The position numbers and the translations under genes were made by a program. Shown here piece after piece: positions 1 through 12,400 of a stretch of DNA of 64,000 nucleotides. This DNA is from Theobroma cacao (lineage: Eukaryota > Streptophyta > Magnoliopsida > Malvales > Malvaceae): assembly GCF_000208745.1 (NCBI RefSeq), contig NC_030856.1:2378105-2442104 (forward strand), in the 5' to 3' direction. Within the stretch, counting starts at the first letter, position 1, and the number at the start of each line of letters is the position of its first letter. Below the pieces are notes generated by a model. The model was not told where the DNA came from. It saw only the letters and a program-made list of their open reading frames with translations, and made no database searches.

Positions 1-145
1 TATTTGATAACTATTGCTCACCGGGGAAGTGCGAAAGCTGATACGAGAGCCTTGCGAGGTTTCGATCGACATTCGGGGTGAAGAATGTTTGTCGAGGCTT
101 AGCGGCGGTTGTCACGGGCTCGATGGGGAGTTCCGGGTCGTGACA
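1..145 (-). mobile_element. Terminal part of an LTR-like element
   Basis: This short block is much richer in G and C than the flanking DNA and stops abruptly at position 145. Read on the minus strand it begins TGTCACGACCCGG, a start of the kind seen on LTRs of plant gypsy-type retrotransposons; the TG...CA convention fits the boundary at 145. Only the end is in the window, so neither internal coding sequence, the second LTR nor a target duplication can be seen. The class assignment is an inference from this terminus. Confidence 0.5.
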
Positions 146-1340
146 CTAATGGTGAAAATAGTATTATATCAATAAAAAAATTGATAATAAAAAAAATGTT
201 ATATAACATTTAAATCAAGAAAAAAAAGACTTACAATAGTTTTTTAGAAAAGTTGTGTTCGAACATATTTCATGAATTCAAATTCATTAATTATTGATTA
301 TGTACTGAAAAACATCTATTTCTTTAGTATTGAGTTTTGGACATTTTGATTCACATTGCACTTTTTCATGAGTTGAAGTATTGAGGCTCAAGTATAAAGA
401 ATCATTTGGACAATTTGTATCTTTTCTTTAAAGAATTTATCAATTGTTTTCAACTTACTTATGCTTTAATAAAACCTGAAAAAAAAATTAATGCAATCAA
501 TATGTAATATTCTTACATTTCAAAAATAAATTACACCTAATATTCTTATTTTATTTCTATTTAAACTTCTAATACTAAATATATAAAACTAAAATGCATA
601 AAATATGAATAGTTAAATACGATATATAAGATTAATAATTTTCTCTTATATAATCAAGATTGTTTAAAGACTATGTATTCAAGATAATTTCCTTTCTACT
701 GAATATAAAATGTAAATAAAAAAGATATACTTAAAATAATTTCCTCTTACGTAATCAAGATTAATAAAAAATGATATATTGATAAAATTTTAAGCAAGTG
801 CAACATTACAACTTATATTTGAGAACTACATAATAATTTATTAATTTTTAAAGTTTTTTATATTTAGGAGAAAGGGGATTTGAACTCTACTTTTAAAGTA
901 AGGGGATTATACACCAACCAATGAGCTAAATGCTCATATGCTTATTAATTTTTAAAGATAAAATCATAGAAAATAAAATCCACATAACAAAAAAATGAAG
1001 AACATGGTAAGTAGAATATAGAACCCACATATGACATAACAAAAAAAGAAAAAGAAAAAGAATATGGTTGATGATTCATAGAAATTTGAAGAAGAAAATC
1101 TATAGAAACTTAGAATAGATGAGAAAATAGAATAGAAATGAAAACTATAAACAAATAGAAATAAAATAATAATATAAATTGAAAGAAGAGAAAAAAAAAC
1201 TTTAAAGTTGAGTAAGGCATATGAGATTATTTTGTTATTTTGTTATTTGTATTAATTATTAAACAAAAAATTATTTTGAAGGGGTCAAATTAAGAGAATA
1301 TATAAAAAATTTATATGATGTAGAAAAAATTTTAAAATTT
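146..1340. other. AT-rich gene-free stretch
   Basis: I see no gene here. The stretch is strongly AT-rich with short A and T runs and no credible open reading frame. The only recognisable item is the SINE-like fragment at 866-940. It ends where the first copy of the large repeated unit begins. Confidence 0.6.
866..940 (-). repeat. tRNA-derived SINE-like fragment, copy 1
   Basis: On the minus strand the block reads TAGCTCATTGGTTGGTG, which resembles a pol III A box, followed about 30 bases later by AGAGTTCAAATCCC, which resembles a B box. A second, diverged copy lies at 13285-13355 inside an intron of the resistance gene. Spacing and order of the boxes suit a tRNA-derived SINE head. Target duplications and a clear tail were not defined. 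Confidence 0.5.
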
Positions 1341-4085
1341 TAGGGAAACCACAGCCTCCCATATGTAAAGAAGGATTTGTCTTTGATCGAGAATCTTTAA
1401 ATAAAGAAGATTATCCTGAATCTTTAAAAAAAATTAAATTGCCAATAATGGTGTTGTTCATTTGCCAAGCTTTTGTTTTCCATGGAATTTGTGGAATGAA
1501 AGGATCTCTAAAGATGTTGTGCATTATAGCTGGAAAACAATAAATAAAACTAACTTTCTCAATGTATGAAAGTAGCTTTGGCGTTGTAGCTTTCTCAATG
1601 GGATGACATTGAGCCATGTTGCCAATATTTTTCCAAATTTCCTACACCTACTCTTATAATAATAATAATAATGAATTGATTATTAATCACTAAGTTGCCA
1701 ATATTTTTCTCAATGCTGGTATTTTTTTTTAATTGAAATTTCTCCTTGAGATTATGGATTTCCTTATCTATCTCCCTTTAATAATCATCAACACATATAA
1801 CATGCTTTAGTAATATAAGACTTTAGAGTGAGATACTATTACTCATTAGAATATATTTAAAAAAGAAAGAAATGAAAAAATGAGGCCAATAATTTCATAA
1901 AGTAAAAGATGTTTGGGTCCATTGTTATTTGAATAAAAGAATATAACAATAAAAAAAGACTTGCTGAAAAAAAAAAGTAAAAAATAAAAGACTTGGAAGA
2001 ATACGAAGTCTTTGCTGCAACTTTTCTTAAATAATAAAATAAAATTAATTAAAAAGTGAATGGATAATTCCATGTTCCACTAGCAAAAGCTGTGGTGGTT
2101 GGGATTATTGTATTAGAAAAGGAATAGATTAGGGAAAATGCATCCTAGGTTTGATAGAATTAAAAATCAAAAGTTGTGGAATACGATATGCATTTTAGGT
2201 CAAGGGTCTTTCACTTTGAGCAGAAAGACGCTACAACAAATTTGAATTAAGATAACACATTTTTAAAACGTGCATTAAAAATATTTTTAATATATATGAC
2301 TTAATTGAGTGCTACAAGGGTCTTCCCCAAATTTAAGTTAGTTGTTATCAAATAAATCTAATTCCAAATATCAATATATCTTTTTATTTGGTAAGTTTAA
2401 GAAACCTATCTAATTATGATATCCAAGTAAAAGCTTTGGATAGAATAAACTTTTATTAATGGTCTGGACGAAACAGAAAATTTGTTTGGGGTCCAAGAAT
2501 AAACATTATAATGTTGTTGTTGTACCTTATATTTGAATCCAATATGCTAATTAATTAATTTCAATTTAGAGTGAAATTCTCATCAATAATTTTGATATGT
2601 TTGAAATTATGTTATCCAAAATTTATGAGAAGAAATAATTAAAGTCTCAAAAAATTTTTTAAAGAGCAGAAAGATGATTATATTCCAGAGAAGAAAGGGA
2701 TAAAGCTATCCTATTACTCCTTACAAAAAACCCGCAGCAATCAAAACCTTGCAAGAAGCAGGAAGCTGTACAGTATTAACACCTATACCATCATCCAGTA
2801 CAAGTTCCGTACAAGCTCCTTCCCAGAGGAGAAAGATTATAAAATATCACCCAGCAAAAGGGTCCAACAGCATGACAGAAAGGGACCATCTCATAAAAGG
2901 TTCATGAAAACAACAACTAAAAATCTGCATGAGAAGGCCAGGCTTAAGGGAAGGCCAGGCAGAAGAAATCACAATTGGTGACTAGTAATTATTGGAAGAA
3001 GCCATTACTACTCCAAGGCCACCACCTCAAAGAGCAAGTATAAAGGAAAGAAATTTTTTTTTTTTTTAAAAGTTAAATTTGTCATAAATTGATGATGACA
3101 TTAATACATAATGCTGATCCAAGTCTTTAGCCTTGATAAGACAGAAGACTTATTTCAGCCATAATGACTAATGATTGATTAATTGTTATAATCTTTTTAG
3201 CGGAGCCGCCAATTTATTAATAAGGGTTCAAAGAATGAGTAGAATGATATATCCAGGTAAATGCAAAACTATTCATCAAGTTGGCTAGCAATCATTTAAC
3301 CAAGTAAATGCTCTTGTTTTATTTTACTATCATGTTTGTGGATGAGATTAGGCTACTACTTCTTAAACAAAGTGTGAAATGTAATCAGTTGATGATTAAT
3401 CTATTTATTGTAAAAGGAGAATGCATTACCGTAGGCAAAAAGTGAACCATGCTTCACGCCAGGAATTGTGCAGCTAGCCGCTTAATGCTTACCTACTTTC
3501 ACTCAAGCGAGCTGCTGCTTTTTCAGAAGGAAAAAGAGTACGTAATTGAAGAAATGAGGGCTTATTAAGGGGATAAAATAGAGAAAAGCCAATCTAAAAC
3601 AATAAATTAAACAAACTTTCTCAATGTATAGCACTGGCTTTCCCATAGTAGCTGGTTATAGTCAAAGAAAATAGAATGATATTTGTTTATTAATGAGTTG
3701 GGAAACTCACATGGGTCGACTTTGACCCAAATTGCCAATATTTTCCCATTTTTCCTATACCTTGTCTTATTACTTTGTCGTCATTGAGTTACCATTCAAG
3801 CTTCTTCTTTTATCATCTCCACATCTGCGAGCTACACTATCCCAAGAGTTTGCTTGATTTTTCCCCTGCTCTTCTTTTGACTCAACAAAACCTACTCTTT
3901 CATTTTATTTTCCTTGATTTTCTCATTTCTCTGTCAACTCAAAGGAGAAAAGCATCTCTGTTGTTCAACTCTCAAAAAAAAAAAACAGTTCTCTTAAATT
4001 ACTTTGGTTTGATCCTTGTTAGCTACTTTTCCTTTCCTTAATTTTGGTGTCCCTATCTCCAAAGTTGGTGAAGTAATTCCATCCC
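1340..4085. repeat. 2.7-kb repeated unit, copy 1
   Basis: This unit aligns by eye, in the same order and orientation, with 5505-8185. Shared landmarks include the block around 1411-1617 (repeated at 4168-4374 and about 5510-5670), the T-rich block at 1846-2073 (repeated at 5939-6148), the block 2640-3060 (repeated at 6770-7160) and the pyrimidine-rich leader at 3730-4085 (repeated at 7850-8185). None of its open frames gives a recognisable protein. It ends in a sequence matching the 5' leader of the downstream resistance gene, so it probably derives from old tandem duplication of that gene's upstream region. Confidence 0.75.
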
Positions 4086-4815
4086 AATTAAAAATTTTAG
4101 GGAGACCACAGACTCCCATATATAAAGAAGGATTTGTCTTTGATCGAGAATCTTTAAATAAAGAAGATTATCCTGAATCTTTAAAAAAAATTAAATTGTC
4201 AATAATGATGTTGTTCATTTGCCAAGCTTTTGTTTTGCATGGAAGTTGTGGAATGAAAGTATCTCTAATGATGTTGTGGATTATAGCTGGAAAACAATAA
4301 ATAAAACTAACTTTCTTAATGTATGAAAGTAGCTTTGGCATTGTAGCTTTCTCAATGGGACGACATTGAGCCATGTTGCCAATATTTTTCCAAATTTCCT
4401 ACACCTACTCATATTAATAATCAATTGATTATATATTAATCACCAAGTTGCCAATATTTTTCCATTGTTCGTAAGTTGAATATTAGTATTCCAAATTTCC
4501 TACTCCAACTCTTATTACTTGGTCGTCATAGATAGAGTTTGCATTGAAGCATCGTCTTCTATCTTCGCCATATCTGCCGGCTACACTACCCCAAAGACTT
4601 TGTTTGATTTCTGCCTTCATTGTCCTTGATTTTTTGTACTTTTCAAAATAGAAAAGCATCTCTGTTGGTTTATTTTCGTTGGTTTCTATTTTCCCAGTCT
4701 TATTTTATCTCAGAAAAAGAAAATAAAAAAAAATTGTTCTCTTAAATTACTTTTGTTTGATCCATGCTACTCTTCGTTTCCTTAATTTTGGTTTCCCGAT
4801 CTCCGGAGTTGGTGA
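4086..4815. repeat. Partial extra copy of the repeated unit and leader
   Basis: Bases 4100-4400 repeat the start of the 2.7-kb unit with few differences, and 4440-4815 repeat the pyrimidine-rich resistance-gene leader (compare 3730-4085). The middle of the unit is missing. A pogo-like element follows directly at about 4818. An open frame crossing 4016-4300 joins leader and unit sequence but resembles no family I know. Confidence 0.65.
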
Positions 4816-4817
4816 AG

Positions 4818-5495
4818 TACAATTAAATTTCTATAAATTAATATTTCATGAAAATTTATTAATTAATCGAGATATTATTTAACAGATAAATTAATAATTT
4901 ATTAATTTATATATTAATTAATAAAAAATTAATTTATCAAGATATAGGGTTTAGGGTTTAATTAATATACTTCATAAATATTAAGTCAGGCAAAAACTTA
5001 TAAAAGAAGAACATATAGTATCACAAAAGGTAAAACTAAATATAATGGGTTCTCATCTCAATGGTGTTAAGAAATTAACAATAATTGATGAAATACGTAA
5101 AGCATTGTGTGAGTATAATATAGAAAATCCAAATTGCACCCAAAAACAAATGCAACATTGGGTGTTAGAAAAGTTTAACATGCAAGAGAGTAAAGTAACA
5201 ATATCAAATATGATCAAGAGGTCATCAGAGTATTTATCAGTCAACATCGAAAAAGATGATGTCAAACAACACAAAATTGTAAAATTCCTAGAGCTAGAAA
5301 AGGTTCACTATAAGTAGTTTGTTCAATACAAATAACATGTGAATATGACTGGATATCTAATTACGGAGAAGGTAAAGGAGTTTATGAAAAAGATGTGCAC
5401 AGTAGATATGTCTGAATTTCATTTTTCTCAAGGTTGACCTCTATTTTTGACAAGTGTTAAATGAAATTAATTTGATTATTAATAAATCAAAGTTG
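4818..5495 (+). mobile_element. Pogo-like (Lemi1/Emigrant-type) DNA transposon remnant
   Basis: The block begins with CTATAAATTAATATTTCAT and related AT-rich repeats up to about 4950. Such CTATAAATTAATA strings are typical of the ends of plant pogo-like elements. It encloses the broken transposase fragment at 5045-5437. Its left edge interrupts a resistance-gene leader copy (sequence after GTTGGTGAAGT differs from the other copies), and the right edge meets another copy of the repeated unit near 5500. Exact TIRs and the TA target duplication were not resolved. Confidence 0.6.
5045..5437 (+). pseudogene. Broken pogo-like transposase N-terminus (CENP-B-type HTH)
   Basis: The first 90 codons read like the N-terminal helix-turn-helix of the Tc5/CENP-B/pogo family: a basic start, an IIDEIRKAL helix and a KVTISNMIKRS recognition-type helix. 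After a TAG at 5315 the same frame continues with TGYLITEKVKEFMKK and EFHFSQG, which matches the second HTH of that family, but it contains a further TAA at 5333 and ends at a TGA at 5435. The DDE catalytic region is absent. It cannot make a transposase and is a relic of the surrounding element. Confidence 0.65.
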
Positions 5496-5504
5496 AAGAA
5501 ATAA

Positions 5505-8185
5505 TAATGTTGTTCATCTGCCAAGCTTTTGTTTTGTATGGAAGTTGTGAAATGAAAGGATCTCTAACAATGTTTCGGATTGTGGCTGGAAAACAATAAA
5601 TGAAACAAACTTCTCAGTGCATGCAAGTAGCTTTGGCATTGTAGCTTTCTCAGTGGGACGATGTTGACCCAAGTTGCCAATATTTTTCGATATGTCCTAA
5701 ACCTACTCTTATTATAATAATCAATTGATTATTAATCACCAAGTTGGTAATATTTTTCGATATGTCCTACGCCTACTCTTATTAATAATGAATTGATTAT
5801 TAATCACCACGATTGCCAACATTTTTCTCAATGCTGGTCATTTTTTAATTGAAATTTCTCCTTCAGATGATGAATTTCCTTATCTATCTCCCTTTAATAA
5901 TCATCAATGCATATAACATGCTTTAATAATATAAGACTTTAGAGTGAGATATTATTACTCGTTAAAACATATTTTTTAAAAAAAGAAAAAAAATGAACAA
6001 GCGAGGCCAATAATTCCATAAAACAAAAGATGTTAGGGTCCATTGTTATTTGAATAAAAGAAAATAACAATAAAAAAAGACTTGCTGAGAAAAAAAAATA
6101 AAAAAAGACTGGAAGAATACCAAGTCTTGGCTGCAACTTTTTTTGCATAATAAAATAAAATTAATTCAAAAGTGAATGGATAATTCCATGTTCCATTAGC
6201 AAAAGCTTTGGTGGTTGGGATTATTGTATTAGAAAAGGAAAAGATTCGGGAAAATGTATCCTATATTTGATAGAATTAAAAATCAAAACTTGTGGGACAC
6301 AAGAGGCATTTTAGGTCAAGGGTCTTCCACTTTGAACGTAAGACAGTACAACAAATTTGAATTAAGATATCACATTCTTAAAATGTGTTATTAAAAATAT
6401 TTTTAATTTATATGACTAATTAATTGAGTGCCACAAGGGTCTCCTCCAGATTTAAGTTAATTGTTATCAAATAAATCTAATTCCAAATATCAATATATCT
6501 TTTTATTTGGTTAGTTTAAGAAACCTCTCTAATTATGCTATCCAAAGTAAAACCTTTAGATATATAGAATAAACTGTTATTAATCGTCTGGACCAAACAA
6601 AAAATTTGTTTGGGGTCCAAGAATAAACATTATAATGTTGTTCTTGTACCTTATATTTGGAACCAATAATAATAATTAATTAATTTTAATTTAGAGTGAA
6701 ATTCTCATCAACAATTTTGATATGTTTGAAATTTTTGTATCCAAAATTTATCAGAAGAAATAATTAAAGTGTCAATTTTTTTCAAAAAGAGCAGAAAGAC
6801 GATTATATTTCAAAAGAAGAAAGGGATAAGGCTATCCCATTGCATCCTTACAAAAACCCGCAGCAATCAAAACCTTGCAAGAAGCAGGAAGCTGTACACT
6901 ATTAACACCTATACCATCATCCTATACAAGTTCTGTACAAGCTCCTGCTCAGAGGAGAAAGATTATAAAATATCAACCAGCAAAAGGGTCCAACAGCATG
7001 ACAAAGGGACCATCTCATAAAAGGTTCATGAAAACAACAACTAAAAATCTGCATGAGAAGGCCAGGCAGAAGAAATCACAATTGGTAACTAGTAATTATT
7101 GGAAGAAGCCATTACTACTCCAAGGCCACCACCTCAGACAGCAATTATAAAGGAAAAAAATTTTTAGTTTTTTTGAAAAGTAAATTTGTCATAAATTGAT
7201 GATGACATTAGTACATAATGCTGATCCAAGTCTTTAGCCTTGATAAGACAGAAGACTTATTTCAGTCATAATGACTAAAGATTGATTAATTGTTATAATC
7301 TTTTTAGTGGAGCAGCCAATTTATTAAGAAGAGTTCAAAGAATGAGTAGAATGATATATCGAGGTAAATGCAAAAGTCTCCATCAAGTTGGCTAGCAATC
7401 AATTAACCAAGTAAATGCTCTTGTTTTGTTTTACTATCATGTATGTGGGTGAGATTAGGCTACTACTTCTTAAACAAAGTGTGACATGTAATCAATTGAT
7501 AATTACTCTATTTATTGTAAAAGGAGAATGCATTTCCATAGACAAAAAGTGAACCATGCTTCACGCCATGAATTGTGCAGCTAGCTGCTTATTGCTTACC
7601 TACTTTCTTTCAAGTGAGCTGCTGCTTTTTCAGAAGGAAAAAGAGTAAGTAATTGAAAAAATGAGGGCTTATTAAGGGGATAAAATAGAGAAAAGCCAAC
7701 CGGAGAAACAATAAATGAAACAAACTTCATCAATGTAAAGCCTTAGCTTTCACATTCTAGCTGGTTATAATAAAAGAAAAGAGAATAATATTTGTTTATT
7801 AATTAGTGGGGAAACTCACATGGGACGACTATGACCCAAGTTGCCAATATTTTCCCATTTTTCCTATACCTTGTCTTATTACTTTGTCGTCATTGAGTTA
7901 TCATTCAAGCATCTTCTTCTATCATCTCCACATCTGCGAGCTACACTATCCCAAGAGTTTGTTTGATATTTCCCTTGCTCTTCTTTTGACTCAACAAAAC
8001 CTACTCTTTCATTTTATTTTCCTTGAGTTTCCCATTTCTCTTTCAACTCAAAGAAGGAAAACATCTCTGTTGTTCAACTCTGAAAAAAAAAACTGTTCTC
8101 GTAAATTACTTTGATTTGATCCCTGTTAGCTACTTTTCCTTTCCTTAATTTAGGTTTTCCTATCCCCAGAGTTGGTGAAGTAATT
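5505..8185. repeat. 2.7-kb repeated unit, copy 2
   Basis: This is the second near-complete copy of the unit at 1340-4085, in the same orientation, with scattered substitutions and small indels. It ends in a leader copy that keeps the splice-donor-like GAG|GTAAGCTTC near 8200, also present at 8942-8953 just upstream of the resistance gene. No recognisable protein is encoded on either strand; the longest frames are short and not conserved between the two copies. Confidence 0.75.
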
Positions 8186-8579
8186 CCATCCCAATTGAGG
8201 TAAGCTTCAATAAAGCACGTTATATTCTCCATATTTAATTTTTTTATATGCTCAATTTCTCTTATCACTTATGTATTTGACTTCTTGATTTTCTTAGTTG
8301 TCAAATAAACTTAGTTAATTTGTACTTGTGTTATTAGGAAAAAAATTGAAATAAATAGACATTTAAATTTTGAGAAAGTATTTTATAGAGTAATAATACT
8401 ATGATTTTACTCTAAAATGTAGGACATATGTCCAAGTAATATACACATGACCAGCGAAAAAAATTTCTACATATACAGAATTTTCAATTTCCAAGTTGAT
8501 TGGTCGGCGACTTGTTCTCCAGTGTTTCACATTTTCTTTAAGGTATTGTTCCGAAGGTAAGGTACTTAGCAAATATTTC
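8186..8579. repeat. Duplicate of the resistance-gene 5' intron region
   Basis: Bases 8190-8575 match 8940-9350 over most of their length. Shared landmarks include the TTTTGAGAAA...ATTTTATAGA block, the ACACATGACCAG string, the GTTGGTCGGC string and the AGGTACTT...TTTCGTAATTGC string. The second member of the pair is the inferred 5'UTR intron of the resistance gene, so this is a leftover copy without coding sequence. Confidence 0.7.
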
Positions 8580-9416
8580 GTAATTGCTTTTGTTTGATTT
8601 TTTCCTTGCTCTTCTTTTAACTCAACAAAAGCTACTCTTCCATTGTATTTCCTTGATTTTCCCATTTTTCTTTTAACTCAAAGAACAAATTAAAGCATCT
8701 CTGTTTGTTTATTCTCATTGGTTTTTACTTCCCTCATTTTCTTTTAACTCAGAAAAAAAAAAAGAAAAAACTGTTGTGTTATATTACTTTCCTTTGATCC
8801 CTGCTACTTTTCCTTTCCTTAGCTCCACATAGGCCACAAACACCCAAAGCTGCTAGCTCTAGTATTTTGGTTTCTCTGCTTTCTGTCTTCGGAGTTGGAG
8901 AAGTGAAAAATCCATGCAGCTTTAGAAAGTCCATTCGAAGCGAGGTAAGCTTCTCCATATATAATTTTGCTATGCTCAATATTTCTCTTTATCACTTATC
9001 CATTTGACATCTTGATTTCTTCAGTTGGCAAATAAATTTAATTAATTTGCACTTTACTTCTTTACCTGTCCATAACACGTACATTTTAAATTTTAAATTT
9101 ATTAGGAACAACTGATATACATATATATTTTAAATTTTGAGAAACTATTTTATAGAATCATAATACTATCCTTTTACTCTAACATGTAAGATATATTTCT
9201 AATTATTATACACATGACCAGTGAATAATTTCTACTTGTGTTGAATTTTCAATTTTTAAGTTGGTTGGTCGGCAATTTGCTCTCTTGTGATTCACATATT
9301 TTATAAAAGTATTGCTGCCAAGGTGAGGTACTTTGCCAACATTTCGTAATTGCTTTTGTCTCTCTGTGAAGCTTTTTACTCATCGAAGTTGTTTTTCAGC
9401 CTCAGATCATCAAAGA
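8580..9416 (+). promoter_or_regulatory. 5' leader and inferred 5'UTR intron of the CC-NBS-LRR gene
   Basis: A pyrimidine-rich leader copy runs to about 8944, where GCGAG|GTAAGC offers a good donor. A matching acceptor, GTTTTTCAG, ends at 9399, leaving a 17-base untranslated exon before the ATG at 9417. This makes the in-frame ATG at 9333 intronic and favours 9417 as the start. The same donor context is kept in the upstream leader copy near 8200, which supports its reality. The transcription start was not determined. Confidence 0.55.
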
Positions 9417-12400
9417 ATGGCTGCTGAATTTGTTACCGCTGCTGCTGCCAACACGGTTGGGAACCTGGCAACAGGATACGGATCACTTTATCTCAGTTAC
9501 TTTTTCCGTTTTGGCAAAATTGTCGAAGATTTCAAGATTCAGCGAAACAAATTGGAATTGAAAAAAGATCGGCTAAAAATTGACATCGATGAGGCCAAAC
9601 GGCAAACAAAGGTAATTGAGAAGGACGTTGAGGAGTGGTTAACAGAGGCAGAGAAAGAATTGGGAGAAGCTCAGAGTTTGGAAGATGAAATAGAACGAAA
9701 CAAGTGTTTCAATTGGTGTCCTAGTTGGGGCTGGCGATACTGCTTAAGTATCAGAGTAGCGAAGAAGACACTTTGTATCTCTAAACTTTTAGAGACTAGT
9801 AATTTTCAACGAATCGGCCAGCGTCCTCCTCTTCAAGGAATAGAGTTCCTACTACCCAAGGATCTCATGCGTTCCGAATCTTCAACGTTAGCTTTCAACG
9901 GGATCATGAAGGCTTTGAAAAGCGATGGTGTGAACATGATTGGATTGTACGGAATGCCAGGAGTGGGTAAAACAACTTTGGCGGAAGTAGCAGGGAAGCA
10001 AGCTATGGAACAAAAGCTCTTTGATAAAGTAATGATTGTTAGGGAGGTGTCCCAAAAAGCAGACATCAACATTCGAGAAAGGATTGCAGAACTCTTTGGT
10101 TTAGAATTTAATGCAAGTACAGAAGAAGGAAAAGCAAAAGAGTTATGGCGGAGATTAAAAGGCCAGAAGAAGATTCTCATTATTCTCGATGATGTTTGGA
10201 AAGAACTTGAATTGCGAAATATAGGAATTCCATTCGGTGGTGAACACGAGGGTTGCAAAATTCTTCTAACTACACGTCTTCAACAAGTCTGCAGTCAAAT
10301 GGATTGTCAAGAGGAATTTAAACTGAACATTCAATCTGATGATGAAGCATGGGCTTTATTCCAAGATGAAGCTGGTGTAGAAGATGACTCTCCCACCTTG
10401 AATGTAGCCAAGGAAGTTGCTCGTGAATGCAACGGTTTGCCTCTTGCAATTGTAACTGCGGCAAAAGCTCTAAAAGGTAAAGAACTAAATGGGTGGATGG
10501 TAGCAAATCAACAACTCAAAGACTCAAGATATTCAAATAATGAAGATGTTTTCAGGGGTATCTATGCATGCCTAGAGCTTAGTTATCATTATTTGGATCA
10601 AGATAGTATCAAGCAATGTTTCTTGTTGTGTTCCCTTTTTCCAGAAGATTATGAGATTAGTATTGAGTTGTTGATTATGTTTGGAATTGGTCAGGGATTG
10701 TTCAATAATAATTACGTCATTGAAGACTTAAGGAAGGAAATTTGTCAAGCACTATTAAAACTGCAACAGTCGGGTTTGTTATTGGAAACTGATGATAAAA
10801 AATTTGTAAAGATGCATAATGTGGTTCGCAAATTTGCTCATTGGATAACATTGAGGGGGGAAAATATGTTCATGATAAAAAATGGATTGAGGGAATGGCC
10901 TTCGAATGGAAGTTTTAGTTGTTATACGGCAATCTCTCTATGGAACAATGAGATAGTTAATTTTCCTGAGAATATGGAATTTTCAAAACTCAAGACTTTG
11001 CTTTTGGCAGAAAAGCAGTCATTGCAAGTTTCGAGAAAGTTTTTTGATGGAATGAAAACTCTCCAAGTTTTATTTCTCCAAGATGTCATATTGTCGTTGG
11101 AAGCACTTCAATTCTTGACAAAACTACGAACTCTATGCTTTATAGATTGCAAGCTCGAGAACATCTCATCATTGAGAAATATGAAAAACCTTGAGATCTT
11201 TGCATTGTTAAATACTAATATTCATGAGCTACCTGAAGAATTAGTGGAATTGCATGGACTCAAATCACTGTATTTTTCTTGCATTGGACCCAGCAATGTC
11301 TCCCCTAACTTGATTTCAAGGTAATATTAAGGTGTGAAGTATTTAATTTTATGTTATTTATTTTTTCCTTTTTTACCTATTATTTACTTTACAAAGTATT
11401 TTGATTGAGTTTCACAAAGCTTTTGGTCAATCCTATTATTATGAAAACATTGCAACCTGTAGTACAAAAAGCAGCTTAAGAATCGTGCCATTTTGACAAA
11501 AAAAAATCATCAACAGAACTATATATATTATATATTACTACCACTGGAGTGTAGATATTTTCTCTAAGCTTGAAGTGCTATTATTGTGATAATAATATTT
11601 TGTATTTGTGTGTAACAGGTTAACGTCACTCCAAGAGCTACACGTGACAAATGAAAACAATGTTAACTTATTGGAGCCGAAATCATTGTCTCGTTGGACT
11701 GCATTAACACTGAGAGTTTCTACTGATCAATATTTCGAAGAAAACTGTGTGTTCCCCGAACTACGAAGCTACAATATAGTTGTAGAATTTGAAAATATGG
11801 AGGGGCTGACCTCGGGAACCTTGAGAATTAGCGAGCTGTTTTGCAATGTGAAAAGTCTTACTCTGACGGATATCAACATGGAACGCAAAAATAGCTACTC
11901 ACGTTGCCTTGCTCAAAGTGTGATGCATCTAGAACAACTCAAGATATCTACATACAGTAAATTAGAACACGTCTTTGCGTTTGCCAAAGAAATGGTTGAG
12001 CAAGAGGTACCTCTTCTCTCTCCATTTTTCCTTCAATAATGCTCTCATCTGTTCTTTATTTAATCATTTTCTTTGTTAAATTATCAAATATATAAATAAT
12101 TGCTATCTAATTCTTCTAAATTATTGACTTTTAACACTTCTTTTTTTTTTGAAATTTTTTTAAAAAATGCATTTCTTTCTCAATATTTAAATACTTTTTT
12201 ATCAAGTACAATAAATTCATATTTTAGTATTTATTAATTAATATATTTTATATTTTTCTTTATAAGTGGAAAATCAATAGCTTAACGTTCAAATTTAACT
12301 TGTTTGAAGTAGAGCTTGTTACCAACATTGGAGAGTATATTGAAAGAACCAACTCAGGCAAGCTTACAAAGTTTGAAGGATGTAACAATTCAGAAATGTG

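Noticed and set aside
1411..1617. Minus-strand frame repeated at 4168-4374
   Set aside because: Both copies belong to the same repeated unit, no family is recognised, and the plus-strand reading is not conserved either; similarity is explained by duplication.
9333..9416. Upstream in-frame start of the resistance gene (28 extra residues)
   Set aside because: It lies inside the inferred 5'UTR intron (8945-9399) and reads unlike any CNL N-terminus; the ATG at 9417 starts a typical MAAEF sequence.
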